Source: Allodiplogaster sudhausi
Lineage: Eukaryota; Nematoda; Chromadorea; Rhabditida; Diplogasteridae
NCBI GenBank assembly: GCA_945643635.1
Contig: CALZFC010000026.1
Coordinates: forward strand, 1,280,001-1,344,000
DNA length: 64,000 nucleotides
Reading direction: 5' to 3'
Numbering within the stretch: position 1 is the stretch's first letter; every line of letters starts with the position of its first letter. This document shows positions 1-11,700 of the stretch, in pieces. Below the pieces are notes generated by a model. It did not search any database. It saw only the letters and a list, made by a program, of their open reading frames with translations, and was not told the origin of the DNA. A program made the position numbers and the translations under genes.

Positions 1-677
1 CAACAGCAACATTCGATCCGCAACCTTTTAATGTACCCTTTTATGCTTCATTGCTATTCAATAAATGAATTGTATATCATTTACCAGAAACGCTCCTCGC
101 TCTATAAGCAGCAATTTAGCTTACAGATACTCAAGAAAATTATGCAGAGCAGGAAAATATCTGATAAAAAAAGTACATATCTCTTACTGGAGTCAATCAC
201 AATTAGATAAAACCTTGGATATTCCGTGTTTCATCCTGTGTTAAAACGCTAACTACGCCATGCGTTGAAAAATAGTCTTATTTAGCTGGCCGTTGTCATG
301 GAAATGCCCAAAATAAGAAAGATATGTACGTTAGTCATGCTGTCTTAGTATTATATTGTGTACCAAAAAACCAGCTGAAATTGGTTGAATTTACAAGAGA
401 AGCATGAAAATATAGAGACATGTTGCATTTTGTATGATAAAGTTCACCCATCGAACAATATTGTACGTCTTTCTGAAAGTAGCTGCTCGATTCCTATGTC
501 AATACTATCGATTAATCTCCATAAACATTGACGCTGCACGGGAGGAAGCGTTGTCGAGAATGGTGGAAGTGTTTTGTCTTCAGGAGACAGGAAGCAAGCA
601 GCGACATATAAGCTCTAGGGCAAGAATGGAGCCTGAATGGCGTTCAACGTCTGCGGACTGAAGTTTTAAGGGGAAGG
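1..677. other. 5' flank without a supported gene
   Basis: No open frame here has a signal peptide, splice pattern or family resemblance. An AATAAA hexamer near 59-64 could be the 3' end signal of a plus-strand gene lying before the window, but no coding sequence supports it. The open frame at 434-661 is short and has no recognisable content. Confidence 0.4.
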
Positions 678-686
678 TATTTAAAA
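678..686 (+). promoter_or_regulatory. TATA-like box of the xxxG-repeat gene
   Basis: The string TATTTAAAA lies about 85 bp upstream of the ATG at 771. A TTTAG acceptor-like site at 749-753 follows, which in nematodes could be a trans-splice site (TTTAG, then GCCGAAGCGG before the ATG). Both are inferences from position and sequence only. Confidence 0.3.
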
Positions 687-770
687 GAAGAAGGGCACCA
701 ATTACAAGTCAGTCAAATTGCTAGACCACTTTCAATTAAATCATTTCATTTAGGCCGAAGCGGAAAGAAG

Positions 771-2053
771 ATGCGACTTCTCCTTCTGTTCGCCTGCTTC
801 GTTACAGCTATCAATGCCTTCCCTTCTCGGGTTTGATTATCTTTTTAGATTGATAATAGAAGAAGAAATTCGTAGCAATGTTCAACCGTTAGATTTTACA
901 ATCCACATTCCAGGCACAACACGCAGCCAGTCCTCATCATCGGCATCGAGACAATGAAGTTGCTGATAGTTCATTAGTTGCTCAGGATTAGATATTGATC
1001 AGAAATAGAGAGATTTATCATTCATCGCTTTTAAATAAGACATATTTACAGGCGACCTACTGCACAAACAAGCACCATCCAGAGCCTGCCGGAGGTTCAG
1101 TTTGCTCAAGAAATTTTGCATTGCTTCATAGCCAGCACAGCTAATTCATTGCGCAGGACATGGACGCTGCGCGTGCGAATACAAGAAGGGCTACAAGAAA
1201 GGCTACGACCTCGGATATCACGCAGGAACTGCGTCAGGCTTTGCCAGAGGAAAGATCGAAGGAGAGAAGGCGGGATATGAAAAGGTGGCTCTTCTGTATT
1301 ATTAGAGAGGCGAGGGGCAAAGTTGGCGCCGATTTAGGGGCTCGCTGAGGGAAAGACGGAGGGCTTCAAAGCAGGACTGAAGAAGGGCTTCTTCCTCGGC
1401 CAAGTCAAGGGCGCCGCCAAGGGACTCCGCCAGGGCATCGCGATCGGCAAGGCTGCAGGCATCAGGATTGGTGTCCAGAAGGTCAGTCTATGGCATTCAA
1501 AATAATGGCACTCATTTTTCGGCCAGTTGCCACGTAACACAGCACTTTATTCCATTCAGTTGTTGGGGAAAAAGCCTCCTTCCTCCAACTGTTGCACAAC
1601 TGTTGATTTTTTTCCCATAGTGAGAACTTTTGAATGGCCCACCACTGTTTCGAAGTGCTGTGCGTAAAACTCATATGTAGTAATGATAACAACAATGTTC
1701 ATGAAACAGATGATTGTTTCCAATTCGGATGGCTGTAGTCTACTAAGTCTTCAATAGTGAATGGCTTCTGTGCAATCAGGCCATATATGTATGTACATAC
1801 ATTAGGGTTTCGTCGCTGGAAAGCTTCACGGAAAGCGCGAAGGATACGCCGAAGGCTTCAAGGCCGGATACGCCAAGGGCAAATGCGCTTGCGAGAAGTG
1901 CAGAAGCGTCAGTTCTTTGTAGTTACCAATGTATTTTCTGAAAATATTGACTGAATATACCCGGTATCTCTGAAACCTTGCTTTCAGTCTTCTGAACATT
2001 CTTCTTCCTGCTCCAAGTCGTCCGAAGAGAAGCCTTCGTGCCCTTATCACTAA
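771..2053 (+). CDS. Secreted protein of 27 tandem xxxG tetrapeptides
   Basis: Seven exons fit in phase: 771-830, 914-958, 1052-1094, 1157-1284, 1338-1481, 1806-1907 and 1988-2053. They encode 195 residues. Residues 1-16 are a signal peptide (MRLLLLFACFVTAINA). A His-rich stretch follows (HHRHR), then a CAC motif. Next come 27 perfect tetrapeptides ending in Gly (for example YKKG, YDLG, FARG, KTEG, FFLG, IAIG), a second CACEKC motif and a Ser/Cys-rich tail. The xxxG register is unbroken across the exon 4/5, 5/6 and 6/7 boundaries, which strongly supports the model. Glycine every fourth residue suggests a glycine-zipper-like helix packing surface; cytosolic Yae1/LTO1 proteins carry a shorter deca-GX3 motif, but this one is secreted and lacks their other features. 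Function unknown. It could be a structural, membrane-active or self-assembling protein. Confidence 0.8.
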
Positions 2054-2351
2054 CAAAGTTAAATTGTTTCGTCCAACAACGTAATAATAATCCACTCATA
2101 TCAATACCTTTTCAGTAATATTCAACACTTGTGTCACTTTCTGCTTCCGGCATAAATGATGTTCATTCCCATGTAATACGTTGACAGTAGTAGCATATAG
2201 TAATGATTTCATGTATGATTGTATGATTCCATGATAAACTAGTAGTTTACCGCGCGTCGTATCAGCCAGATATGACCACGAGTTTAGGGGAGAGAGAAAG
2301 TCCCAGCTGTTTCGACAACATTCTAAAGAGACACAAGAGATAACACTTGGG

Positions 2352-2424
2352 CAAGAGAGAGAGAGAGACAGACAGAGAGACTGACAGAGAAAGAGAGAGA
2401 GAGAGAGAGATAGAGAGAGAGAGG
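2352..2424. repeat. GA microsatellite
   Basis: An almost uninterrupted GA dinucleotide tract with a few GACA interruptions. It sits about 190 bp upstream of the first carboxylesterase. Confidence 0.9.
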
Positions 2425-2496
2425 AAGATGGTACTGACGAGTGGCAGGGCGCATGGGCCTGATTGATCTGGCCTCCCTCCCTTCCCTCTCATCAGC

Positions 2497-2503
2497 GATA
2501 AGA
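2497..2503 (+). promoter_or_regulatory. GATAAGA site upstream of carboxylesterase 1
   Basis: GATAAGA lies about 112 bp before the ATG at 2615. The same heptamer, followed by A, occurs about 114 and 159 bp before the other two carboxylesterase starts. In nematodes this is the core of the ELT-2-type intestinal GATA-factor site, so gut expression is inferred. Confidence 0.45.
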
Positions 2504-2614
2504 AGTCGAGCTCCGGCTAGTACCTCCCGTCCCATACCCGTTCATCTGTTTTTGGAGATCATTTTTCGGTTTCAGAACTGAACTCTATGATTCTTCATTA
2601 GGAAAAGATCAGAC

Positions 2615-5600
2615 ATGCTGAGGTTAGCGAGATATTACACTGCATAAGATAAAATTTGAAGAAAAAAAAACATTTGATTCAGGCTAGCAATTCAGCTGGT
2701 TTCTGTTGGTTTGGCTTTTGGCGGTCTCATTTCGATTGATAAGAACGGAGATCCGCTGGTTCAGATCAGGTAAACAATCTTTTATTCTCTGTAACACATG
2801 AGAGTTCCACCTCATTTATTTGCACACCATCAGCACTGGCAAGGTTCGTGGAAAATTGATAGAAGCCTATGATAATCGAACGGGCTACGCATTTCTCGGA
2901 GTTCCGTTTGCAAAGCCACCAACAGGAATGCGTCGCTTTGCTTTGCCTGAGCAGGTGTGATTTTTCGTAAGATTTTTTCAACAGGGATGTTGGAGCGAAG
3001 ATGCCTTCAAATATCAACGAAGATAGCCGTGAAATTAATTCAGAATATTGACAGTGATTAAAAAAAAGTTGAACAAGCCGTGAAATTAATTCAGAATATT
3101 GACAGTGATTAAAAAAAAGTTGAACATTGAAGGCGTCTCCATGGCGCGGCATCCTTGATGCTCGCAAAAAGGGTCCAGCATGTCCGGCAGTGGCACGGTT
3201 AGTGATTTGGGAAATCCCGGAAATGTTTCAAGTACGATTCTGACACTTTAGATTAACATATAAGCATGATGAAGGAGGTCCAATGGACGAAGACTGTCTT
3301 CAGAACTATGTCTACACGAGCAGGAGCTGCCTGAGAAAGGCATCTTAAGATTATGTTTGATGGCAAAAGAGCAAACGATGATGATATACAGACAGCTTTA
3401 GGGCGGTTGCTCAGTGATGGTAGTTGTCCATGGTGGCCGCTTCAACTTCGAATCACCGGTTGTGTTCGACGACGAAATCATTGTACACAACTTCGCCTCA
3501 GAGTAAGAGTTTTTTTGTTTAATATGTCAGATTCCAAAACATGTTTTTTTAAAGATGTACTTATTGTTTGGCTTGATCAATTTGAACGTACCTTGATCGA
3601 GTTGATGTTTGACCATAAGATTGATTGATTATTTGAGCGACAGGGACGTCGTTGTAGTTGCAGTCGCTTACCGACTTATGGCCTTTGGCTTCCTCAACAT
3701 TGCGCCGAATATATCAACGAGCGCAGCGAAGAATGTCGGCGCCTACGGTAGTGTCCATTCATTATTTGATGAGCAATCAATGAATTATGGTTCTCGAGTC
3801 ATTTGCACCAAGAAGAGAGATAGTGAGATTTGGCTGATCTATGTATTCAGACATCATTCTTGCCCTCGAGTGGGTGCAGCGTGAAGTGCGCCACTTTGGC
3901 GGCAATCCTCTTCGAGTGACTTTCATGGGGCACAGCGGCGGTGGCATGTTCGTCGACACGGTCATATTTATTTTTGTCGAAATTGAGTCTATCAATAAAT
4001 CGCATGTTTATGTATGTATGTAACTAATTAATTAATTTGCAGCTGTCGTTGACTCCGAAGACGCGCGGTCTCTTCCATCAGATGATCGTCATGAGCGGGC
4101 CGGCACTCTCGAACGGCGGTGACGACTCCACTCGTTTGTACTTTTTTCATTTATTTTTGTTTTTGTTTTATTTTCATTTTTTTAAATTGTGAACTGACCA
4201 TGAATGATAGTTCTGTTTTTTTCTTCTTCTCCGAACACCCTTCCCGCCAGATATGAACTACGCGGCGAGTTGGAAGTCTATCGAAAACCTCGCCTGTAAC
4301 TGGAGCACCGTGAATCGAGCGTCGCGCAACCATCTCGAGCGCGTCATTGCATGTCTGCGCAAGAAGAGCTGGCAGGAGGTTCCAGTGAACTGTGATGTTT
4401 ATAAAAACTTAGATATCCGTGTATATATGTAGATCGTGGCAGCATACGAAAAGCTCTTCGACTATGGCGATGACTTCCATGGCCCGTTCATGGACGGAAA
4501 GGATGGAGTGAGTTTTATTAGTTTTCGCTACATTATTTTATCTTTTTTTTCATTTGAATCTTGTTTTCATATTTTCTTACACGATTGAAACATGTGTTTT
4601 TGTTTCGCAGATATTGCCAGAACCTCTGCCATTGTTAATAGAAAAGAGACGACTTGTCCCGACAATGATTGGAACTGTCGCAGCAGAATTCAGATCGACT
4701 AGGTTTATTGGCTAGGCATAACTATCCTGGTTGGTCTGTCTAATATGATTCAGCTACATAATGGACGGGAACGCCAAGCCGGTCGCAGAGATGTTGCTAG
4801 AGGTGTGCCGGGCGATCGGCTACACAATGTGGTTCAGGAACACGGAAGCGATTAGTGACGCGTGCATTCGAGAGTATTCGAATGGTTCGTTCATAGTCTT
4901 TCTTTTCACGAATTGAAAGTAATATAGAGAATTCTTTTGAAGAGAACAGAACAGTCGATATGACCGATGACCTCTATTTCTACTATGCCACCCTCATGGA
5001 TGCGCTGTCACTTTCCAAAAATGGCAATCCGGTAGATCACTAATTTTTTCTTAAATAGTGGAAAATGTTAGGAAGCTTCAACAATCATGTCATGTTTAGG
5101 TGTACCTGTACAATTATGCGTATTCTGGGGCAGGAACAGCATTCACGAATTATATGAAATTAGATCCGAATAATCGACCAGGCCACTCCGAAGACTTTGT
5201 CAGCCATGCACCTTTATATTGACCTGACCAATTTAATATGAAATTCACAATGAAAATGATCTAATTGTAAGATCTATCTCTTCGGTATGCATCGAGGCAA
5301 CTTCACTGCAAAGGATTACGAAATCGAGAGGATCTTCACAGGCATGCTCGTCAATTTCGTTCGCTATGGCTTTCCGTTCCCTGCCAATGGGCAAGTCTGG
5401 AAGGAATTCACGCCCGAACGACATGACTACTTCCTCATTGGTGCGGTTTTTTCTTAAGAGAAAGATATAAGCATTTCCATAGATTCTTCATCATTTTACA
5501 TTGCGATATACAAAAGTTTTTTTCTTCTGTTTTTGAGATTTTGATGACAATCTGAAAATGCCCGGCTCGCGACAATTCTATCGTAAAGAAGCGATTGACA

Positions 5601-6292
5601 TGTGGCTGAACACCGTTAAAAGGTCTTTCTGAATCGGAGTCATTCTATCGTTGCACTCACTCACGAACTAATATTTTGTTTTAGGATTGGTGGTCCTCTA
5701 GAACCGAAGAGATACATCACGAAGGAAGGCTATGACTTTCAGCCTACCGAATTCATCGACTCCATCATGTCTCATCTCTTGAATCGATCGATTGCACATG
5801 ACAAGACTCTCCTGTCAGTGAACACACCGAGTCTGAGAAGAAGGAAACATTATTATATCCTTATATTTTGTATTATAAAGTGGCATATTGTCAGGGGAAC
5901 GGAAGATTTGTATTATTCATGGACGGCGTTGCTAAAAGACGTGCGAGCGAAGCATCTCGGACTTTGTTAGTCTTTCATGTTCACATGATGATTGTATCGT
6001 TGAGTCTTGTTTCTATCTTTCAATTAGCAGCCGCCATTCCAAAGTCGTTGCAAATGAGAGAAGATCATGGAGCAGTCGACGATCTCCTCGCTGGATCCGA
6101 GCCCGTGACGACGCTTTCTTTCTTATGTCAGCCAGTAAAGGCTGCGAGGTGTGCATGCGATAGGAGACTTTGCCCGTTTCAGTCGAATTGGTCATGATCG
6201 CAATGACGGCTGCGCTCCTCTACTTCATGTATCGGATCTGGGTGAACTGGATCAAGGTCTACAATGAGCGCAAAGAATACACGGCTCTATAA
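2615..6292 (+). CDS. Carboxylesterase type B family, membrane-anchored (copy 1)
   Basis: About 20 short exons give roughly 700 residues of alpha/beta-hydrolase. Early exons are 2615-2622, 2683-2769, 2834-2954 and 3133-3197. The 8-bp first exon (ATGCTGAG) joins a hydrophobic signal peptide ([16 protein letters not shown]). Family landmarks in order: [14 protein letters not shown], the EDCL motif, oxyanion-hole HGG (VVHGGRF), nucleophile in GHSGG (Ser codon 3934-3936), likely acid in VAAEF, likely His in [10 protein letters not shown], and a C-terminal hydrophobic segment ([10 protein letters not shown]) ending ERKEYTAL. The tail predicts a type I membrane protein with the catalytic domain outside the cell or in the lumen. 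The nucleophile elbow has His where cholinesterases have Glu (GESAG). One intron after LRK would need a GC donor (AAG|GCATCT). No lesion was found. The substrate is unknown; xenobiotic or lipid ester hydrolysis is the family default. Confidence 0.82.
3026..3125. repeat. Tandem duplication of 51 bp in an intron
   Basis: A block starting GCCGTGAAATTAATTCAG is repeated once, head to tail, with a period of 51 bp. It lies in the third intron of carboxylesterase 1, just before the exon starting at 3133. Confidence 0.8.
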
Positions 6293-6329
6293 TGGATATG
6301 GGCTTTGTGCATACATACATATTTCTATG

Positions 6330-6335
6330 AATAAA
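6330..6335 (+). terminator. Polyadenylation signal of carboxylesterase 1
   Basis: AATAAA lies 38 bp after the TAA stop at 6290-6292, which places the 3' end of the transcript just downstream. Confidence 0.65.
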
Positions 6336-6424
6336 ATATTCACAGCTATGTAGACAAAAACATCAAGACAACAACATGCTCTTGCTGCTCTTGCTCTTGT
6401 CGCTCTATTTAACCAAACCTTTTA

Positions 6425-7950
6425 ATGGCTACAAATGATTGGATTACTGCAAGTGATAAAGGTATGGATGTCCTATATGGTTTTGCGAAAGCATTTGATG
6501 TCGTGTCGCACAATAAACTAATCCATAAGCTCTCTCTCTTCTCGACATTAGCGGAAGCTTGTTTTTAAATAAAAATTGGTTTAAGTCATTTCTAGGTGAT
6601 AGGTACTTCAGAGAGCGTATAAATTATTTACTATCCGAGTCTAAGCATGCATACAGCGGTGTGCCTCAGGGCAGTGTCCTCTCTCCACTTCTCTTCATCT
6701 GGCACATTTCTGACCTCCCTAAACGTATCTCACCTCTCTACCATGTGAAAACCGCCTTTTTGCTGATGATCTCAAACCCTACAGTTCTTTAGATCCAAAA
6801 AAGCCTGTCCTGCCTCACTCTCACCTCTCACAAGCATCTGTTCTATTATCTGAATACTGCCAAAACATGCAGTTATCATTCGCTCACCAAAAGTGAAGCG
6901 TTCACATACATACATACTTATAGGCAAAAAGAATCCCCAACTCTCCTACACTCTCTCATCTACTTCTACTTTTGAGATAGATCGCTTCTTATTAGGGACC
7001 TAGGCATTCTTATTGATAGTGATCTCTCTTTCTCTGATCATATCGAATCAATTTGTAGACGTTGTTTAGGTCTTATTTATCAAATATTTAGATCACTTAA
7101 ATCCAAATCCCCTTAGTTAGATCTATATTCGATGCTATAAAGCCTACGTGCTTCCAATTATTGAGTATTTTTTAATTGTTTGGTCACCTTTTAAAATTTT
7201 CTTCTTCGTAAATTAGAAAATGTCCATCACGTATTCACACGATTGCTTTTTCCTCTCACAATCAGTCTCTCATGCCAGTTTCCTTTGCAAACATATCTAG
7301 ATACTTTGGCCGACTTTCTCTCTTTTCTCTGCCTTCTTTATTACTTCGCCGTACTAGAATAGATCTAGCATGTTTCTATAAGATTTTGAATCGATTATTA
7401 GAAGTCGAATACAATAAATTTATCATTTTATAAGCCTTACACTGGTTTTTTTCATCTTTTAGTCTTCACGTTGCTAGGTGTAAACATGAATATCGTAGAA
7501 ATAGCTTTTGCTATCAGAATGCCTAGTCGCTTCATGAAGTTGCCTCATATAAGTAGTTACTCTATCATCTGACATTAACGTATTCAAAAGACATATTGCT
7601 TCATTGCCACTATTACAAATTCTAGACATTGATATAGACAATCTGCAATGTCTTCCATGTTACACTTCTTTTTTCTCCCCGCTGTTTTCTCCTCGGCGCG
7701 TCTACCTCAACATATCGGGCATATACATACGTGTTGGGGGGCCTCGTCCACCAGTCGGGAAGTCGCTCACCCCTGTCACTCTCGGACGCGCATTTAGAGA
7801 AGCAGAGGTACAGCCATCTATGTATACCTTCCCCTTTTTCCCCAATTTCACAAGTTTGCCTGCGAGGTTCTATTATATATAATTTAATGTTAATGCCGTC
7901 ATATCATTTAACTGATCTATGAATAAATAAAGAAATGAACAAAAAAACTT
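6425..7950 (+). mobile_element. Degenerate LINE (non-LTR retrotransposon) remnant
   Basis: Frame-hopping translation reveals reverse-transcriptase blocks in the right order. There is a KAFDVVSHNKLIHKL block near 6490-6530, GVPQGSVLSPLLF near 6660-6700 and FADDLK (the catalytic Asp-Asp box) near 6755-6775. A later DLGILIDSDLSFSDHI block near 6995-7045 is typical of Jockey/CR1-like elements. Many stops and frameshifts make it dead. No endonuclease domain is seen, so it is 5'-truncated. The 3' boundary is uncertain; the AATAAA and A-rich stretch near 7920-7950 may be its tail. Confidence 0.7.
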
Positions 7951-8112
7951 TACACTTGAAAAGACAACATGGGCCTTTAAGGAATATGGCAAAAATTCTA
8001 AATTTCTGAAAATAAGCTGATCAATTGATCCCTCTCATCCTGATAATTGAAGCCGAGTCATAAAACTACAGGGCACGCTTCAAAGACTATACAGATGACC
8101 TTTTTTTAGCGA

Positions 8113-8265
8113 AAACATATAGCACTGTAATCTAAGAGAGAGAAAGAGGGAATATAACCTCCTTATGAATAACAAGTGTGATAAAATGTGTCTGGTAGGT
8201 GATAAGAAGTCCATTATCAACGCTCGCAACATTTTACTAAGCTTGAATGAGCACCAGAGATGTTC
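8113..8265 (+). repeat. Carboxylesterase promoter repeat, copy a
   Basis: This block (ATATAACCTCCTTATGAATAA, GTGATAAAATGTG, GGTGATAAGAAGTCC, CGCTCGCAACATTT) recurs at 8543-8690 and, more diverged, at 14243-14450. In the other two places it lies directly before a carboxylesterase start. Here it is followed by nothing coding, so it looks like a duplicated promoter left behind. It carries a GATAAGA at 8201-8207. Confidence 0.6.
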
Positions 8266-8542
8266 TAGAATGCAGTTAAACCATCTATCCGATAAAAACT
8301 ACCCGAATACCAAAGAAATAAATGATTTTGTACATCAAAATCATTTAAATGTGTAATCTGGGTGATTTTGAGTTATTGATTTTTTCCGCTCATTTGTGGT
8401 TTTATGAAACTTAGTAGTTGTCTAATTACATACATACATATGTGTATGAAGAAGCAAACCTGAAAATTTCATTAACTTTTATCTACTGTGAGAGAAAATA
8501 TAGCAAAATATGTTAGTGTTCGTATCATTTTGCACGGTACTG

Positions 8543-8690
8543 TAGCGCTGAAATCTAAGTGACAGGGAATATAACCTCCTTAACAAATAACGATTGTGAT
8601 AAAATGTGACTGATAGGTGATAAGAACTCCAGTATCAACGCTCGCAACATTTCGCTCTGCTTGAATGAGCACCTGAGCGACCGGCTTTTA
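8543..8690 (+). promoter_or_regulatory. Proximal promoter of carboxylesterase 2 with GATAAGA
   Basis: This is the second copy of the promoter repeat described at 8113. GATAAGA is at 8619-8625, about 114 bp before the ATG at 8739. Conservation between paralogues suggests it is functional promoter sequence rather than chance similarity. Confidence 0.45.
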
Positions 8691-8738
8691 AAGAAGAATT
8701 GAGTAATTAGATCGGATACGTGAGAAGGCTCACTCGCA

Positions 8739-11700
8739 ATGCTGTGGTTAGCCTTTTAAGAAGTTGTTAAAATTAGCCATTAAATATATTTTCTCGTAGC
8801 AGTGTAATTTTGTTGGCTTCCATTGGCTGTGCCCTCGGCAGACTCATTACAACGGATAAGAATGGCGATCCACTTGTTAGGATCAGGTAGCAAATCTGTT
8901 TTTTTTTTAATGAACGGGAGACTAATTGTAAGTTCCGTATGTGAATTACCTCTTTTTTACAGCACCGGAAATGTTCATGGCAAATTAATACAGTCGTATG
9001 ACAACCGAACTGGCTACGCCTTTCTCGGGATTCCATTCGCAAAACCACCAACAGGAAAGCTGCGGTTCGCTCTCCCGGAGAAGGTGTTTTATTCTTCAAT
9101 CTATCTCCTGTCCTTTGCTTCTTTATTTTGCAGGCGTCGCCTTGGAGTGGCATTCGTGATGTTCGAAGCAAGGGTCCAGCATGTCCAGCAGTCGCCCGGT
9201 AACAACTTCTAGCCGGTCAAAAATATCCTATTTTTCATTTTAGTTTGACATATAAGCGCGATGAAGGAGGCCCGATGGACGAAGATTGTCTGCACAACTA
9301 CGTCTACACGAGCAAGAATTGTCTTTTGAATGTATATTTTTTATAATTGTATTATAAAGGAATCTCTTTATTTCTCCTACTTCACGTGCAAATGCAGCAG
9401 AATTTAGGGTGGTTGCCCTGTGATGGTTGTAGTTCATGGCTTTGAATCTCCGGTTGTTTTCAAGGACGAAATAATTGTGCACAACTTCGCTTCAGAGTCG
9501 GGATAATGTTTTTTTATATGCGTATATTTTATTTAAATATTTGATGTTCTTACCTTAGTAAGTCTTTTTTTTACCTCGGTGGAGTTGGGACAGATTAGCC
9601 CTCTTTAGTGGCCGCGACATCGTTGTTGTTGCTGTTGCATACAGGCTCTTCGCTCTCGGATTCCTCAACATTCAGCCGAATATTTCCACTAGCGCTGCGA
9701 AGAATGTCGGAGCATATGGTTTGTAGTCACCTTGATCTACATCACTAAGTACTATCCTGTATACTATTCTCCAGTAGTCGAAGCTAGCTCTGCAAGGGAA
9801 CGATTCTCCATTTCAGATGTCATTCTTGCACTGGAGTGGGTGCAGCATGAAGTGCGCCACTTTGGCGGTAATCCAGGTCGAGTCACTTTAATGGGGCATA
9901 GCTCCGGTGCACTGCTTGTTGACACGGTAAGTGTCTCTAATCTTTTGCCAATCTTGGATTATCAATTGAAACATCCAATGAAATTCAATAAAGAACCGTT
10001 TCGGCGAATTTGCGTGCAGATCAGATGAAAATGTCCATCCTCCTTTTATTTCTCCATCAGTGCTAGCCATAAGAAGGTGCTGTACATACGCTGATGGTGA
10101 GCGAGCAGAAGAGATATAAAAAAAGAACTGTGGTGCTATTAATCTAGGAAGAAAATGGGGCGAAAGTTGAGCTCAATTTTTTAACAAAAAAGATTGAGGG
10201 TGAACTCTGAAAATAGCGGATTAGTATGGAAAAGAAAGATGGGCCCAACTTATTCCAAAAAGATCCCAACTTTAAAAAGCGTGCTCAGCCAAAAAGTGGT
10301 CAACATAATGGTCAACTCTTTTCTAACAGCAAGAGTGTGGGAGACGAGAGAGGGAAAAGGAAGCAATAAATCATTGCTCCGTTTGGTCTCTCATTTTTGT
10401 GTACTCTCTCGCCGAGAAAAAAGGTTGACCTCAAAATGCAAGTGAAAATGAGACATTGCGTCTCGATGCCTCCGTTTTCGTCTATTAGTCCCAGCCTCAC
10501 ACCTCGGCCTATGAGCATGCTATGAAAAACCCGCCCGACATCGGTTGCTGCCGAACCTTTGGGATGCTTGCTGCACTCAGCCGGTTTAATTACCCAAGTT
10601 TGAGGTATGCATTGGAATTCTATAAGAAAACTCGACGCGATTGTATTGAGAGTTGAACTCAACTCTGAAAAAAGTTCCAGACAAAAAAGTTGAGCCCAGC
10701 TTTCTTTCTTCCTAGATTAATAGCACCACTGGAATTTATTCTGATATTCACACATATTTGCCGGTACGTTCCTTTAAACGATCATTACAATGTTAGATAT
10801 TAAAATTTCAACTAATTAATTAAATTGCAGCTCTCGCTGACTCCGAAGACGCGCGGTCTCTTCCATCAAATGATCATCACGAGTCAGCCAGCACTCTGGA
10901 ACAAAGGCGACGACACTTATTGTGTGTTTTACTCCGTTTTTCTCAGTTTTTTCGTAACTAAGAAAATATTTGTTATCTATACAAGATTTTAACTGCGAGG
11001 CAAGCTGGAAATTGAGCGAGAATCTCGGCTGTAATTGGCCTTCTCTCAATCGAACATCCCGCAGACATCTTGAGCGTGTCATTTCCTGCTTGCGAACGAA
11101 AAGCTGGCAAGAGGTTCGAATTCTTATTTAACATAGTTTGAACATATTCGAGTTATTCTCCTCAGGTTGTTGCTGCGTATGAAAACATTTTCGACTATGC
11201 TGATGATTTTCTCGGCCCTTTCATGGATGGACCCGGTGGTGTCAGTATCGAAATTTGTGGCTTCACTTCATGCATGTATTATGTTCATATATATTCCATA
11301 GATTTTACCCGAAACTCTCCCAATGCTCATGGAAAAGAGACGACTACTGCCAACGCTGCTCGGAACGGTTGCTGCCGAATTCAGAAGAACACAGTCTGTT
11401 GTCGATAAATATTCAGCTTCGTAATCTACACAAATATATTATTTGATTACACATAAATATGAATATGTATAATTTAGAGATATATTGGACGACAATGGCC
11501 AGCCAATCAAGAATATACTCGAAGAGGTATGCAGGGCTCTCGGATACACAATGTGGTTTACGAACTCGGAAGCTTAGTGACGCTTGCATCAGTGAATACT
11601 CAAATGGTACGTTGCATTTGTGTTTTTTTTTTGCTTGTCCGTCAAAAAATAGTATTGAAGGAAACAGAACTGCCGACATGGGCGACGACCTCTTCTTTTA

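Larger units (their letters stand above)
2054..2614. other. Spacer between xxxG-repeat gene and carboxylesterase 1
   Basis: Contains the 3' flank of the repeat gene, a GA microsatellite and the proximal promoter of the first carboxylesterase. Minus-strand open frames here are translations of the GA repeat (runs of Ser-Leu) and are not credible genes. Confidence 0.5.

Noticed and set aside
2262..2535. Minus-strand frames with runs of Ser-Leu
   Set aside because: They are translations of the GA microsatellite.
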